Positions 42,623 through 51,291 of a stretch of DNA of 64,000 nucleotides are shown one piece after another. This DNA is from an uncultured Pelagibacteraceae bacterium (GTDB lineage: Bacteria > Pseudomonadota > Alphaproteobacteria > Pelagibacterales > Pelagibacteraceae). Each line of letters starts with the position of its first letter. Position 1 is the first letter of the stretch. The DNA lies in contig CACPPK010000001.1 of NCBI GenBank assembly GCA_902635845.1, forward strand, positions 158,070 through 222,069. The letters are read 5' to 3'. Both the position numbers and the translations under genes were made by a program. The notes under the pieces were generated by a model. It did not search any database and had not been told where the DNA came from. It was given only the letters and a program-made list of their open reading frames with translations.

Positions 42623-43390
42623 TTATTTATTTAGTCTTTTGTGAATACTATTTAAAGTTTTTTCTAAAGACTTATAAAAACCTGCTTTAGTTAATTCTTT
42701 CACACCTTGTTCATTTAATCCTTTTGGTGTTTGAGATTCTTTCACTAAATTTTTCAAATTTTCTTTTGAATTTACGACTGCATCTTCAGATAAAGCTAAA
42801 AATAAAGAAGTAATATATTTTTGAGCATTATTTCTTTTTACCCCTCTTTTTACCAACCAATCAGTCATAACTCTTAATACCTCATAAAATGGTGCCATCA
42901 TTCCAGATGTTGACCAAAAATTTATAGACGATTTTTCATTCTTAATTTCTACAGTTGTGCCCAAGTTATTGAAAAACGCTTTAACTTTTGAATTAGGAGG
43001 GCAAATAGGTACAGGGCCTTTTTTTAATGAAATTGGAGGAAGAGGTATTGCTCTTACAATTTTTGCTTTTACTTTAATTGCTTTTTTTAATTGAGATAAA
43101 GTAATTGTCGAAATAAAACTAACAATTGTTTGGGTTGATTTAAATTTTAAATCTTTAATAATTTTTTCACCGACAGTAGGTGTAACAGATAAAAATACCC
43201 AATTAGATTGATCTACAATTTGTTGATTATCCTTGGCAATAACTATTTTTTTAAACTTTCTTTTTAACCCAAGAGCTATTTGTTTATTTCTTGGAGAAAT
43301 AATGATTTTTTTATATGAAATTTTTGATTTACATATTCCAGTAATCACTGAAGATGCAATTTTTCCAGTACCAATAAAACCTAAATTCAT
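42623..43390 (-). CDS. Pyrroline-5-carboxylate reductase-like protein
   Basis: ProC/F420-oxidoreductase-type protein of 255 residues. The Rossmann motif is MNLGFIGTGKIASSVITGI, with FLSVTPTVGEKIIKDL and KIVRAIPLPPISLKKGPV as further landmarks; the last parallels the MPNTP segment of ProC, here diverged. The dimerisation C-terminus (MTDWLVKRGVKRNNAQKYITSLF, PKGLNEQGVKEL) is present, with PxGL(T/N)EQ close to ProC. Position between glaH and a Liv ATPase suggests a ring-imine reduction in lysine or proline catabolism (inference). True ProC activity is uncertain because the substrate loop differs. Confidence 0.78.
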   Translation of the reverse strand: MNLGFIGTGKIASSVITGICKSKISYKKIIISPRNKQIALGLKRKFKKIVIAKDNQQIVDQSNWVFLSVTPTVGEKIIKDLKFKSTQTIVSFISTITLSQLKKAIKVKAKIVRAIPLPPISLKKGPVPICPPNSKVKAFFNNLGTTVEIKNEKSSINFWSTSGMMAPFYEVLRVMTDWLVKRGVKRNNAQKYITSLFLALSEDAVVNSKENLKNLVKESQTPKGLNEQGVKELTKAGFYKSLEKTLNSIHKRLNK

Positions 43391-43422
43391 AATTTTGGAT
43401 ACTTTATATTGATTATATTGAA

Positions 43423-44334
43423 TTAATTAACAAAAAAAGAACCTCTAATTCTTAGTAATTCTCTGCTTAATTCCTTGTTTTCTTTGAAGGGTTTTCTTCC
43501 ATGAAGCCAGAAATAATTATTTGCAATCACAGAGAATCCAACAGGTAATTTCGTAATTATTTTATTTTTACTTTCCTCTAATCCATCAGATAATCTTTGT
43601 AAAAAATTTCCTTGATCCATATTTTGAGGTTCTGGAAATTGATCTATATAAGATATCGTTGGTCTTCCCTCTTTATCAGTCGAAAAGACTGGGTGCTCTA
43701 CCTTGTAATTAATATTTTTACTTTTTGGCGACCCCCAGACAAAATTTTGTCTCCCTACTGGATCATTGTATAAATCATCACAATGTTCCCAGTCATCAAG
43801 ATGAAGCATGGCTGTTTCACCACCTTCTACATTTTGCTCATCAATTTTTGTCATAATTAACCAATCGGTTACATCTTTTACGTATGTCCCGTCTGTATGA
43901 AGATCCATATTTCTATAAGCCTTCCTTAAATAAGAGTCGCTAGTATCTTCATGTTTAACATGAAAACGAGCATAGTATTTTCCTGCCATAGCGTCATGAT
44001 TGGGTACACCAATTAGATGAGCTATTGCAGTTGATAACTTAACTAAAAATGTATCATTAATTTTTGCAGTTATATTTTTTGGTCCAAAAATAAAGCAACC
44101 TGTAGATCTATCTCTAATAATTGAGTTCATCAATTCACTTAATTTATTATCTGTTAAATCATCTAAACTTTTAGCTAAAGTAAATCTTGTAAATGGTTTT
44201 AGTTCTAAAGCTGTTAGATCGAATTTATTAAAAGGAAAAATTAATTTGTCTATAATATCATTTTCTAAACTTATCTTTATAATCCTATTCGATTGATCAT
44301 GTTTTTGAACATCTATGCCTGTAATTTTTTGCAT
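43423..44334 (-). CDS. glaH: Glutarate 2-hydroxylase (CsiD/GlaH family)
   Basis: Fe(II)/2-oxoglutarate oxygenase of 303 residues closely resembling CsiD/GlaH. Shared stretches include DAMAGKYYARFHVKHEDTSD, KIDEQNVEGGETAMLHLDD, YIDQFPEPQN and NNYFWLHGR. The iron triad is His146, Asp148 (DLHTDGTY) and His278. GlaH converts glutarate to 2-hydroxyglutarate, a step of lysine/cadaverine catabolism. The usual partner LhgO is not in the window. It sits between AzlD and a ProC-like gene inside a branched-chain-type transporter array, so uptake and oxidation of lysine- or 5-carbon-derived compounds is plausible. Confidence 0.87.
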   Translation of the reverse strand: MQKITGIDVQKHDQSNRIIKISLENDIIDKLIFPFNKFDLTALELKPFTRFTLAKSLDDLTDNKLSELMNSIIRDRSTGCFIFGPKNITAKINDTFLVKLSTAIAHLIGVPNHDAMAGKYYARFHVKHEDTSDSYLRKAYRNMDLHTDGTYVKDVTDWLIMTKIDEQNVEGGETAMLHLDDWEHCDDLYNDPVGRQNFVWGSPKSKNINYKVEHPVFSTDKEGRPTISYIDQFPEPQNMDQGNFLQRLSDGLEESKNKIITKLPVGFSVIANNYFWLHGRKPFKENKELSRELLRIRGSFFVN

Positions 44335-44373
44335 TCTAAATTTTATTTTACCTTATTTTATAAATCAATCTAA

Positions 44374-44697
44374 TCAGATATAATTATTGAGCACTGCCAT
44401 ACAAATAGCAGAGAAAATTGTAGGATAAACAAAGTTCTTCTTTGAAATGAAAAAAATAACTAAAGAAAACAGCACAACAAGAAATCTACTTGAATAACTA
44501 GCATCTACCAAAACACCAGCAGGAAAAATTATAGTTCTAGCTATTAGTGCTGCCAAGGTTGCATAGGCTAAACAATTAAACCACTTAAAAAGTTTAGAGG
44601 TTTCTCTTATACCTTCAGATGTTAAAGCTCCTAAAAACCTAGATAAAAATGTCGCTAAAGAGGTAACTAAAATTGCGGAGACAATACTAGCTGACAT
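44374..44697 (-). CDS. azlD: AzlD-family transporter subunit
   Basis: Small membrane protein of 107 residues with four hydrophobic segments, the AzlD size. TSLATFLSRFLGA near the start and SSRFLVVLFSLVIFF near the end fit the family. It overlaps azlC by 11 bases. AzlC and AzlD form branched-chain amino acid exporters in known cases, which makes their presence inside an import array notable. Confidence 0.85.
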   Translation of the reverse strand: MSASIVSAILVTSLATFLSRFLGALTSEGIRETSKLFKWFNCLAYATLAALIARTIIFPAGVLVDASYSSRFLVVLFSLVIFFISKKNFVYPTIFSAICMAVLNNYI

Positions 44698-45391
44698 TAT
44701 ACTCTCCTGCTAAATAAGCTATGGTTCCGCCAATTATACCTGCCAACAAAATTGACCACTCTGGTGAGAGTAAATAAATAATTGGTCCCAATATAGTTCC
44801 AAACAAAACTGATAGAGTTACTGGTATAGTTTTAGATGCCCCAATCATCATACATAGAAAATAAACTGGATTAAGAATTGCTAAACCCAACATCATATCT
44901 TTATTCAAATATTCTGAAAAAGAGAAACCTATAAATGTTCCAATTACTGATACACTTACTGTTGCGCTTCCAATACCAATCCAATAATCAATTCTATTTT
45001 TTTTTGGAATGTTTTTATAATTGCTTTTCATGATTAGCCATGCAGATATAGCAATGAAATGACAAGAAAAGTAATACTTCCACTTAGGTTGACTTTTGTG
45101 CATCATTAACGGAAATAAAGATACAGCCATAGGATAAAGTCTTGCATTAACAATCCATACCGCCAAAAAAATATTTAACAAAGATGCTCCAATCAACATT
45201 GACTCTGCCATTACCAATGAACCTGGTAAAGCATAGGTTAAAACAGTTGAAAAAATACTTTCCTGAATATTAAAACCTAAATTTTTAAATAGAGCTCCAA
45301 TTGCTATAAAGCAACAAGTAAGAGCTATAGCTGGACTATCATGAGTAAATATAGATCTATATCCTTTAAAGAAAAAATTTTTATTAATCAT
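44687..45391 (-). CDS. azlC: AzlC-family transporter subunit
   Basis: Membrane protein of 234 residues. AzlC features are the N-terminal SPAIALTCCFIAIGALFKNLGF, the STVLTYALPGSLVMAESML segment and VNARLYPMAVSLFPLM. It overlaps azlD downstream by 11 bases and shares one base with the livF-like gene upstream. It probably exports small amino acids or related acids together with AzlD. Confidence 0.86.
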   Translation of the reverse strand: MINKNFFFKGYRSIFTHDSPAIALTCCFIAIGALFKNLGFNIQESIFSTVLTYALPGSLVMAESMLIGASLLNIFLAVWIVNARLYPMAVSLFPLMMHKSQPKWKYYFSCHFIAISAWLIMKSNYKNIPKKNRIDYWIGIGSATVSVSVIGTFIGFSFSEYLNKDMMLGLAILNPVYFLCMMIGASKTIPVTLSVLFGTILGPIIYLLSPEWSILLAGIIGGTIAYLAGEYNVS

Positions 45392-46176
45392 TATCCACCT
45401 AGAAACAGTCTACCAACATCAGGATTTTGGAGTAAATCGTCTCCTTTACCTGCAATTGCAGTTTGCCCTGATACTAAAACGTATCCTATATCCGCAAACT
45501 CCAATCCTTTTTTGGCATTTTGTTCAACTAGAATGATTGTTTTTTTTTCATTTTTCTGAAGGTCTCTTAATATTTCAAAAACCATTTCGATATATCTGGG
45601 TTCAAGTCCAATTGACGGTTCATCTACTAAAAGTACTGAAGGTTTCATAACTAATGCTCTAGATATTTCTAGTAATCTTCTCTCCCCACCAGATAAAACT
45701 TTTGCAGGTTGGTTTCTTCTATTTCTTAACCTTTCATACTTTTCAAAAATTCTTTCAGCCTCTTCATATGACTCGTCTGTTTTCTCTTTTATATATCCTC
45801 CCATTAATAAGTTTTCTTCTACTGTCATATCTGGAAATACAGAGTTATCCTGTAATATATAAGCTATACCAACTGACTTTAACTTTTCTGCTGGGGTAAG
45901 ATTTGTAATTTCTTTTCCTTCAAGTTCAATTTGACCAGAAAAAATATTTGTAAAACCATATATTGAATGAAGAATTGTAGATTTACCTGCACCATTAGGT
46001 CCAATTAAACATAAAGACTGAGCTTTATTTACGAATAAATCAAAGTTGTGTAAAATTTCCATTTTTCCATAACCTGCGTTTAAATTTTTAATAGTTAAAT
46101 GAACTTCTTTTGGAGATAATTTTTTTAAATCATCTGGTGTCGGAGCTTTTCCTAATACTTCATATTGGTTAGACAT
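45391..46176 (-). CDS. livF: Liv-type ABC ATPase, LivF-like (first Liv system)
   Basis: ATPase of 261 residues with an N-terminal extension of about 27 residues before the nucleotide domain. Walker A GPNGAGKST, signature LSGGERRLLEISRAL, Walker B VLLVDEPSIGLEP and VEQNAKKGLEF are visible. It overlaps its neighbours by one base on each side. It belongs with LivG, LivM, LivH and the binding protein at 48936-50174. Confidence 0.93.
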   Translation of the reverse strand: MSNQYEVLGKAPTPDDLKKLSPKEVHLTIKNLNAGYGKMEILHNFDLFVNKAQSLCLIGPNGAGKSTILHSIYGFTNIFSGQIELEGKEITNLTPAEKLKSVGIAYILQDNSVFPDMTVEENLLMGGYIKEKTDESYEEAERIFEKYERLRNRRNQPAKVLSGGERRLLEISRALVMKPSVLLVDEPSIGLEPRYIEMVFEILRDLQKNEKKTIILVEQNAKKGLEFADIGYVLVSGQTAIAGKGDDLLQNPDVGRLFLGG

Positions 46177-46916
46177 TATTGAGCTCCTAAATACGCGTCA
46201 ATGACACGTTTATCATTTTTAATTTCATCTGGTGATCCATTGGCTAACATTTTACCATGAGCTAAACAAAAAATATTTTCTGCTAATTGCATAATGACTC
46301 TCATGTTGTGCTCTATAACCAAAAGAGTTATTCCAAAATCTTGGTTAACTTTAATTAATCTATCAATAATACCATTTATTAGTGTTGGATTAATCCCAGC
46401 TGTAGGCTCGTCAAGTAATAGCATCTCTGGTTCATTCATTAATGCCATAGCAAGCTCCAGTAATTTTTGTTGACCAAAAGATAAATCTCCAGCTCTTAGC
46501 TTTCTTTTTTGATATAATCCCACAAAATTTAATAAATTTTCAGCTTTATCTGTTAATTCTTTTGGAATCTTTGAAAATATTTTCATTAAATCTGCGTCAC
46601 TACCTTTGTGACTAATAAGCATATTTTCTATACAATTAAGCTTTCCATAAATTCTTGTTTGCTGAAAAGTTCTCAATAATCCTAACTTAGCAATTACAGG
46701 GACTGGTAACTCAGAAACTTCTTTTCCATTAAATTTAATAGATCCATTATCGATTGGGTAAGTTCCTACAATCGAGTTAAATAATGTAGTTTTTCCTGAA
46801 CCATTTGGCCCAATCAATCCAACTATCTTCCCTTTTTCAACATTCATTGAAATATCAACGTTAGCTTTAACACCACCAAAAGATTTACTTACATTGCTAA
46901 CTTCTAAAATACTCAT
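46176..46916 (-). CDS. livG: Liv-type ABC ATPase, LivG-like (first Liv system)
   Basis: ATPase of 246 residues with Walker A GPNGSGKTT, signature LSFGQQKLLELAMAL (Phe for the second Gly, common in LivG), Walker B MLLLDEPTAGINP and the H-loop VIEHNMRVI. Its start overlaps the livM stop by 4 bases. Partner of the LivF-like ATPase encoded next. Confidence 0.93.
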   Translation of the reverse strand: MSILEVSNVSKSFGGVKANVDISMNVEKGKIVGLIGPNGSGKTTLFNSIVGTYPIDNGSIKFNGKEVSELPVPVIAKLGLLRTFQQTRIYGKLNCIENMLISHKGSDADLMKIFSKIPKELTDKAENLLNFVGLYQKRKLRAGDLSFGQQKLLELAMALMNEPEMLLLDEPTAGINPTLINGIIDRLIKVNQDFGITLLVIEHNMRVIMQLAENIFCLAHGKMLANGSPDEIKNDKRVIDAYLGAQ

Positions 46917-47962
46917 TTAAGTTCTACCTGTGCTTTACGATCTTTTTCATCAACCACTTCACCAAATCGCTCTGGATATTTTTCTCTAAGCCATCCCATA
47001 ATTCCTTCTGGAAAATAAATCACAATCACAACAATCAAAACTCCTAGAGCAACATACTGCCAACCCAAAAAGAATGTCCAAAAGCCTTCTTTAAAAATAT
47101 GAAATATAGTTGCACCAATAATTGGGCCCCAAAGAGTTCCTTTACCTCCAAGTATTGCCATCAGTACCATGAATACTCCCATTTCTCTTCCGTCAAATGC
47201 AACATCTGTTGAATCGATGTATCCAACTAAGCCACCCATTATTCCTCCTGCCAATCCACAAAAGAAAGCTGAGATCATCCAACCAATAATTTTATATTTC
47301 ATTGTTTCAATACCCATTGCTTCAGCTTTATCCTCATTATCTCTAATAGCGTTAAGTATTAATTTAAATCTTGTAGAATAGATTGAACGAACAGCAATGA
47401 ATGTGAGCACTAATGTGAAGAAGCTTAAGAAATAGAAAAACTCCCCCCTTGCTTCTAAGCTACCAACATTTGGAAAAGGCGGTGTAGTAAAGCCTTGACC
47501 TGCTCCAATAATTTCTATTCCACCAGAAATTTCACCCGCAGCTACGCCTAAACCCAATGTACAAATTGCAAAATAATGTCCTCTAAGTCCAAGAATAGAA
47601 TATCCTATCAAACCTGCTACAATAGTTGGAACTACAGCAGCTACGACTAGTCCAAATGCCATACCTTGAAAGAACTGTGTTGGAGTATGAACAAATGTTT
47701 TTTCCCCTCCACTCTCCGTCCATTCAGCTAATGGAAAAAACATTCCAACTTGAACAGAAGCGCATAAGTACATTCCTAATCCATAAAATAATATATTTCC
47801 AAATGAATTATAGCCCATCTCCCCACCTTGGATGTTCCAAGTAGTAGCAAGAACTATTAAAACACAAAGGATTGATAGCTGAACTTTAAAGGCTGGAAAT
47901 AAAAAAGGGGCAGCTAATCCAAATATTAATATTGCTGCATATAAAATAAAATTCTTATTCAT
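46913..47962 (-). CDS. livM: Liv-type ABC permease, LivM-like (first Liv system)
   Basis: Permease of 349 residues, the normal LivM length. Landmarks are GGEMGYNSFGNILFYGLGMY, LRGHYFAICTLGLGVAAGEI, LNAIRDNEDKAEAMGIETM (ATPase-contact loop) and MAILGGKGTLWGPIIGA. The tail after the last membrane segment is charged. It starts 14 bases after livH and overlaps livG by 4 bases. Confidence 0.92.
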   Translation of the reverse strand: MNKNFILYAAILIFGLAAPFLFPAFKVQLSILCVLIVLATTWNIQGGEMGYNSFGNILFYGLGMYLCASVQVGMFFPLAEWTESGGEKTFVHTPTQFFQGMAFGLVVAAVVPTIVAGLIGYSILGLRGHYFAICTLGLGVAAGEISGGIEIIGAGQGFTTPPFPNVGSLEARGEFFYFLSFFTLVLTFIAVRSIYSTRFKLILNAIRDNEDKAEAMGIETMKYKIIGWMISAFFCGLAGGIMGGLVGYIDSTDVAFDGREMGVFMVLMAILGGKGTLWGPIIGATIFHIFKEGFWTFFLGWQYVALGVLIVVIVIYFPEGIMGWLREKYPERFGEVVDEKDRKAQVELK

Positions 47963-47976
47963 TTTTCATCTCAATC

Positions 47977-48870
47977 TTACTTTAAATATTCTCTTTTTCT
48001 CGAAAGTTTAAATCTTCTATAAACCAGGATTAATACTAATAATAAAAATACTGAACCTATTCTAAATTCTGTGCCCAGAATATAATCTGCAAATTCTTCA
48101 AATACTCCTAATCCCATTCCTGACATTGCTACACCAGGTAAGTTTCCTAATCCTGCAACAATTACGATCATGAAAGATCTAATTGTGTAGGGCAATCCCA
48201 TGTAAGGATGAATTGTGAAAGTTATAGATATCAAAGCACCAGCAACACCACAAAGTGCAGCATTTATTCCAAATGTTGCGGCATAAACTTTTTCTGTATC
48301 GACACCTAAAATCTTTGCAGCTCTTGCATTTTGAGCTGTAGCTCTAATTGCACGCCCTAGCTTAGATTTTTTCATGTAAATCACCAAACAAACTGCAAAT
48401 ACAATACTAATAAACGCCGAAAATATTTTTGAATTTGGTAACACAACATTGTTATCAAACAACATAGTTGTTCCATAACCAGAATTTGCAAGTACTACGT
48501 CTGCACCAAATGCAAAATTCATTAATTGCATAAAAAGAATACTTATTCCAAAAGTAGCTAAAATAGAGATAAATAGATCTCTATCTACTACTTTATTAAT
48601 TACAAGTTTGTAAATCGCTATACCAACAAAGTACATTATTACTGGCGCAACAATAACTCCCCATGCTGGATGAATACCATAGAGATACATAAAGTATGCA
48701 ATGTATCCTCCTAAAATTACAAGATCTCCTTGTGCAATATTAATTATATTCATCACACCCCATTGAAGTGCCATTCCATATGCAATCAATGCAAACAAAA
48801 CTCCAAGCAAAATACCATCCAAGCAAGCTTGAAGAGTTATCATAGGATATTGAAATACAAGAAAATCCAT
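47977..48870 (-). CDS. livH: Liv-type ABC permease, LivH-like (first Liv system)
   Basis: Permease of 297 residues with GILLGVLFALIAYGMALQWGVMNIINIAQGD at the N-terminus, GRAIRATAQNARAAKILGVD as ATPase-contact loop and VIVAGLGNLPGVAMSGMGLG. It is the first membrane gene after the binding-protein terminator. The bases right before its ATG are the palindrome AAAAAATATTTTTT, with no Shine-Dalgarno. Confidence 0.92.
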   Translation of the reverse strand: MDFLVFQYPMITLQACLDGILLGVLFALIAYGMALQWGVMNIINIAQGDLVILGGYIAYFMYLYGIHPAWGVIVAPVIMYFVGIAIYKLVINKVVDRDLFISILATFGISILFMQLMNFAFGADVVLANSGYGTTMLFDNNVVLPNSKIFSAFISIVFAVCLVIYMKKSKLGRAIRATAQNARAAKILGVDTEKVYAATFGINAALCGVAGALISITFTIHPYMGLPYTIRSFMIVIVAGLGNLPGVAMSGMGLGVFEEFADYILGTEFRIGSVFLLLVLILVYRRFKLSRKREYLK

Positions 48871-48893
48871 AAAAAATATTTTTTGGGTTATAT

Positions 48894-48924
48894 AAAAAAA
48901 AGCCCCCTATGACTAGGGGGCTTT
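48894..48924 (-). terminator. Intrinsic terminator between the Liv binding protein and livH
   Basis: Perfect 11-base stem AAAGCCCCCTA / TAGGGGGCTTT with a GTCA loop, followed on the minus strand by further T residues. It lies 12 bases after the binding-protein stop and before the permease, the same layout as at potD and proX. Confidence 0.9.
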
Positions 48925-48935
48925 AGTATTTTATT

Positions 48936-50174
48936 TTATCTTTCTGACCACTTAGGAATTGGATGTATCAACTTAGCTGATGCCCATTTTAATGGAGCAA
49001 CAACTTTGTTTTCACAACTTCCTGAAGCATCACACATTACTTGGAAAAGTACCATTGGTTTATCAACGTTCTGACCACCAGGTGCAAATTTAATATTTCC
49101 ATAGAATGTTTGCATATTCGTAGCTGCAAGAGCATCTCTTACTTTCTTTTGATCAAAAGAATTTGCTCTTTCAAATGCATCTTTGAATACCAATAAAGCA
49201 GCTGAAGATTCAGCAGATTGGTAAGGTGGATCATATCCAAACTCTTTCTCAAAGTCTGCAGCATAAGTCATACCATCTTTAAAGAAATCATCTTTATAAG
49301 TTAGTGACTTGTGCCATTGAGAAGCACAAAGAGCGTACTGTGAATTCTTACCATGCTGTTTAGATAGCTTAGCAGCATCACAGTGAGTCATAGCCAACAT
49401 AGGAACATCAACTTTCATTTCAGCAATTTGTCTTATCGCAGTTAACGCACCTTTTGTGTGACCTGATACAACAAGTACATCTGGTTTCATTTGTTTTACT
49501 TTAACCAAAGTAGCAGCCATATCATTTAGCTCTTTAGGTAATTTATCGTCAATTATTATTTTAGAACCAGTTCTTTCTGCAGCATCTAAGATACCTAATC
49601 TAACGTCCTGTGAGAATGCATCTTGTTCAAACGCTTGTGCAATTCTTACTGGTTTTCCACCATTTAACTCAACCGCTGTTTCGATAGCAACATCAAGATA
49701 CAAGTTAGCTGGAGCTAATACAGCAAATAGATATTTGTAACCTTTTGTAAACAAAGATCTAGATGCACCATTTGCTTCAACCATTGGAACACCATATTTT
49801 TCAGTCACTGGAGCAATCGCTTTAGTTAAACCCGAACTGTAAGGGCCAAGCATAAACTCAACACCATCTTGTGATATTAATCTTTCTGCAAGCTGTGCAG
49901 CTCTCTTAGGGTTTGATTCATCATCATAATAAATAATGTCAAACTTATAAGTCTTTCCACCAACTTTAACACCACCCATGCTGTTAATTCTATCAACGGC
50001 CATGTTATAACCATTTTGAGTATGAACACCATTAGATGAGTATTTACCAGTTAAGGAAATCGCAGCACCTAAAATAATTTTGTCACCAACTACTTTTGCA
50101 AAAGATGCAATAGAAGTTGAAAATAAAATTACTAATGCAGAAACAAAACTTAAAATTATTTTATTTAATTTCAT
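48936..50174 (-). CDS. livK: Branched-chain-type (Liv) substrate-binding protein
   Basis: Periplasmic binding protein of 412 residues. The signal peptide is hydrophobic over about 8-23 and ends near SIASFA. The mature part has KIILGAAISLTGKYSSNGVHTQNGYNMAVDRINSMGG, then YYDDESNPKRAAQLAERLI and GPYSSGLTKAIAPVTEKYGVPMVEANG, all typical of LivJ/LivK-type binders. AGAGGA precedes the start. A terminator follows. It supplies the LivHMGF system encoded just downstream. Ligand class (branched-chain amino acids, amides or other) not decidable. Confidence 0.91.
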   Translation of the reverse strand: MKLNKIILSFVSALVILFSTSIASFAKVVGDKIILGAAISLTGKYSSNGVHTQNGYNMAVDRINSMGGVKVGGKTYKFDIIYYDDESNPKRAAQLAERLISQDGVEFMLGPYSSGLTKAIAPVTEKYGVPMVEANGASRSLFTKGYKYLFAVLAPANLYLDVAIETAVELNGGKPVRIAQAFEQDAFSQDVRLGILDAAERTGSKIIIDDKLPKELNDMAATLVKVKQMKPDVLVVSGHTKGALTAIRQIAEMKVDVPMLAMTHCDAAKLSKQHGKNSQYALCASQWHKSLTYKDDFFKDGMTYAADFEKEFGYDPPYQSAESSAALLVFKDAFERANSFDQKKVRDALAATNMQTFYGNIKFAPGGQNVDKPMVLFQVMCDASGSCENKVVAPLKWASAKLIHPIPKWSER

Positions 50175-50225
50175 TTTATTCCTCTTTAATTAATTAATTA
50201 TGTGATGATTAAATAAAGAAATTTT

Positions 50226-50253
50226 ATTTTATGCAAGTGGCAATAAAGGCCAA
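50226..50253 (-). promoter_or_regulatory. Candidate promoter of the livK-like gene
   Basis: On the minus strand TTGGCC, 16-base spacer, TAAAAT (5 of 6 for the -10), about 52 bases before the start at 50174. It lies in the 85-base gap behind the LysE-type gene. Confidence 0.35.
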
Positions 50254-50259
50254 ATCTAA

Positions 50260-50874
50260 TTAATATTGTTGAGTTAAAACAATTATTACGGCAATAATCA
50301 CTAAAACACTCGCAGAAATTGTATTAATTGTTTTTGGATTAGCAGTTATCCACTTTATTAATTTTTGTGCGAGCATTGCGTAGCCAATCAAAGATAAAAA
50401 ATCTAAAACAATGTAAGTTGTAATTAAAATTACAAATTGAACAAATAAATTAGAATTAAAGTCAATAAACTGAGGAAAAATAAAAGGAAAAAACATCCAA
50501 GCCTTGGGACTTGTACCAGCAACTAAAAAACCATCTCTAAAAAAAGATAATTTACTTTTTTCTATTTCTCCTTCGCTTGTAATACTTTTTGGTCGAGATT
50601 TATAAATATCGTAAGCTAAATATATTAAATAAAGTATACCTATCCATTTAAATATATTTAGTATTGTTGAATTCTCTGAAAAAAAAGATCCAATTACAAA
50701 AATAACTAAAGTTGCTTGAATCAAATTTGCAGTTACATCACCTAAAGCAGACCATACACATTTTCCAACACCGTAATTCATTGAATAAGAGATAATTACA
50801 ATTCTAGGAGTTCCAGGAGTAATAAATAAAAAAATAATAATCTGTAGATAAAGTATAAAATCTAGGGGGAGCAT
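50260..50874 (-). CDS. LysE/RhtB-family exporter
   Basis: Membrane protein of 204 residues with about six hydrophobic segments. The N-terminal LFITPGTPRIVIISYSMNYGVGKCVWSALGDVTANLIQ is the LysE/RhtB signature (PGP usually, here PGT). SPKAWMFFPFIFPQF in the middle is another hallmark. Members export amino acids or their derivatives. The ATG is preceded by T7 and a long-armed hairpin whose 3' arm holds AAGGA, so both transcription and translation could be controlled there. Probable physiological role: relief of amino-acid overload beside strong importers (inference). Confidence 0.87.
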   Translation of the reverse strand: MLPLDFILYLQIIIFLFITPGTPRIVIISYSMNYGVGKCVWSALGDVTANLIQATLVIFVIGSFFSENSTILNIFKWIGILYLIYLAYDIYKSRPKSITSEGEIEKSKLSFFRDGFLVAGTSPKAWMFFPFIFPQFIDFNSNLFVQFVILITTYIVLDFLSLIGYAMLAQKLIKWITANPKTINTISASVLVIIAVIIVLTQQY

Positions 50875-50929
50875 AAAAAAAGATAGTCCTTAAAAACCGG
50901 GAGCTAAAGATGGCTAAGAAGGACTATCT
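50875..50929 (-). promoter_or_regulatory. Leader hairpin with T-tract directly before the LysE-type gene
   Basis: AGATAGTCCTT and AAGGACTATCT form a perfect 11-base stem around 27 bases. On the minus strand the stem is followed by T residues and then at once by the ATG. The 3' arm contains AAGGA, the only Shine-Dalgarno-like string near the start, so the stem would hide it. This looks like an attenuator or riboswitch expression platform. The loop does not match a class I recognise. A plain intrinsic terminator for an upstream transcript is the alternative, but the gene beyond lies on the other strand. Confidence 0.5.
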
Positions 50930-50991
50930 AATACATACTATCAGAGGCTAAAAAAAATGCATTAAATTTTTTTTTCAAATATAAAGGATTT

Positions 50992-51288
50992 ATGAAAAAA
51001 AAAGGTCACAGGCCAATTACTAAAGTCAAAAATCCAGAGCCCAAAATGGACGATCCGGATTGGATCATTTGGGCAGCTTGGGCAGATCGGATAACTTTTG
51101 AGGAAATTGAAAAAAGAACTGGGAAGAGAGAGTCTGATGTTATAAAAATAATGCGAAGATCTCTTAAACCATCTTCTTTCAGATTGTGGAGAAAAAGAGT
51201 AAATCAAAAAAGTATTAAACATCGAAAAAAGTTCGAATATTCTAGAAAAGAAATAACTAGTAAAATTAAAAAAGGTGACTATCTATAG
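50992..51288 (+). CDS. DUF2805 (TIGR03643) family small basic protein
   Basis: Protein of 98 residues. PDWIIWAAWADRITFEEIEKRTGKRESDVIKIMRRSLKPSSFRLWRKRV is the conserved core of the family; it looks like a helix-turn-helix-type segment with a basic tail. Function is unknown. It starts with a Shine-Dalgarno-like AAAGGA 5 bases upstream and is followed after 3 bases by a glutaredoxin gene. Divergent from the LysE-type gene across a 117-base gap with the long hairpin. Confidence 0.85.
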   Translation: MKKKGHRPITKVKNPEPKMDDPDWIIWAAWADRITFEEIEKRTGKRESDVIKIMRRSLKPSSFRLWRKRVNQKSIKHRKKFEYSRKEITSKIKKGDYL

Positions 51289-51291
51289 TTT

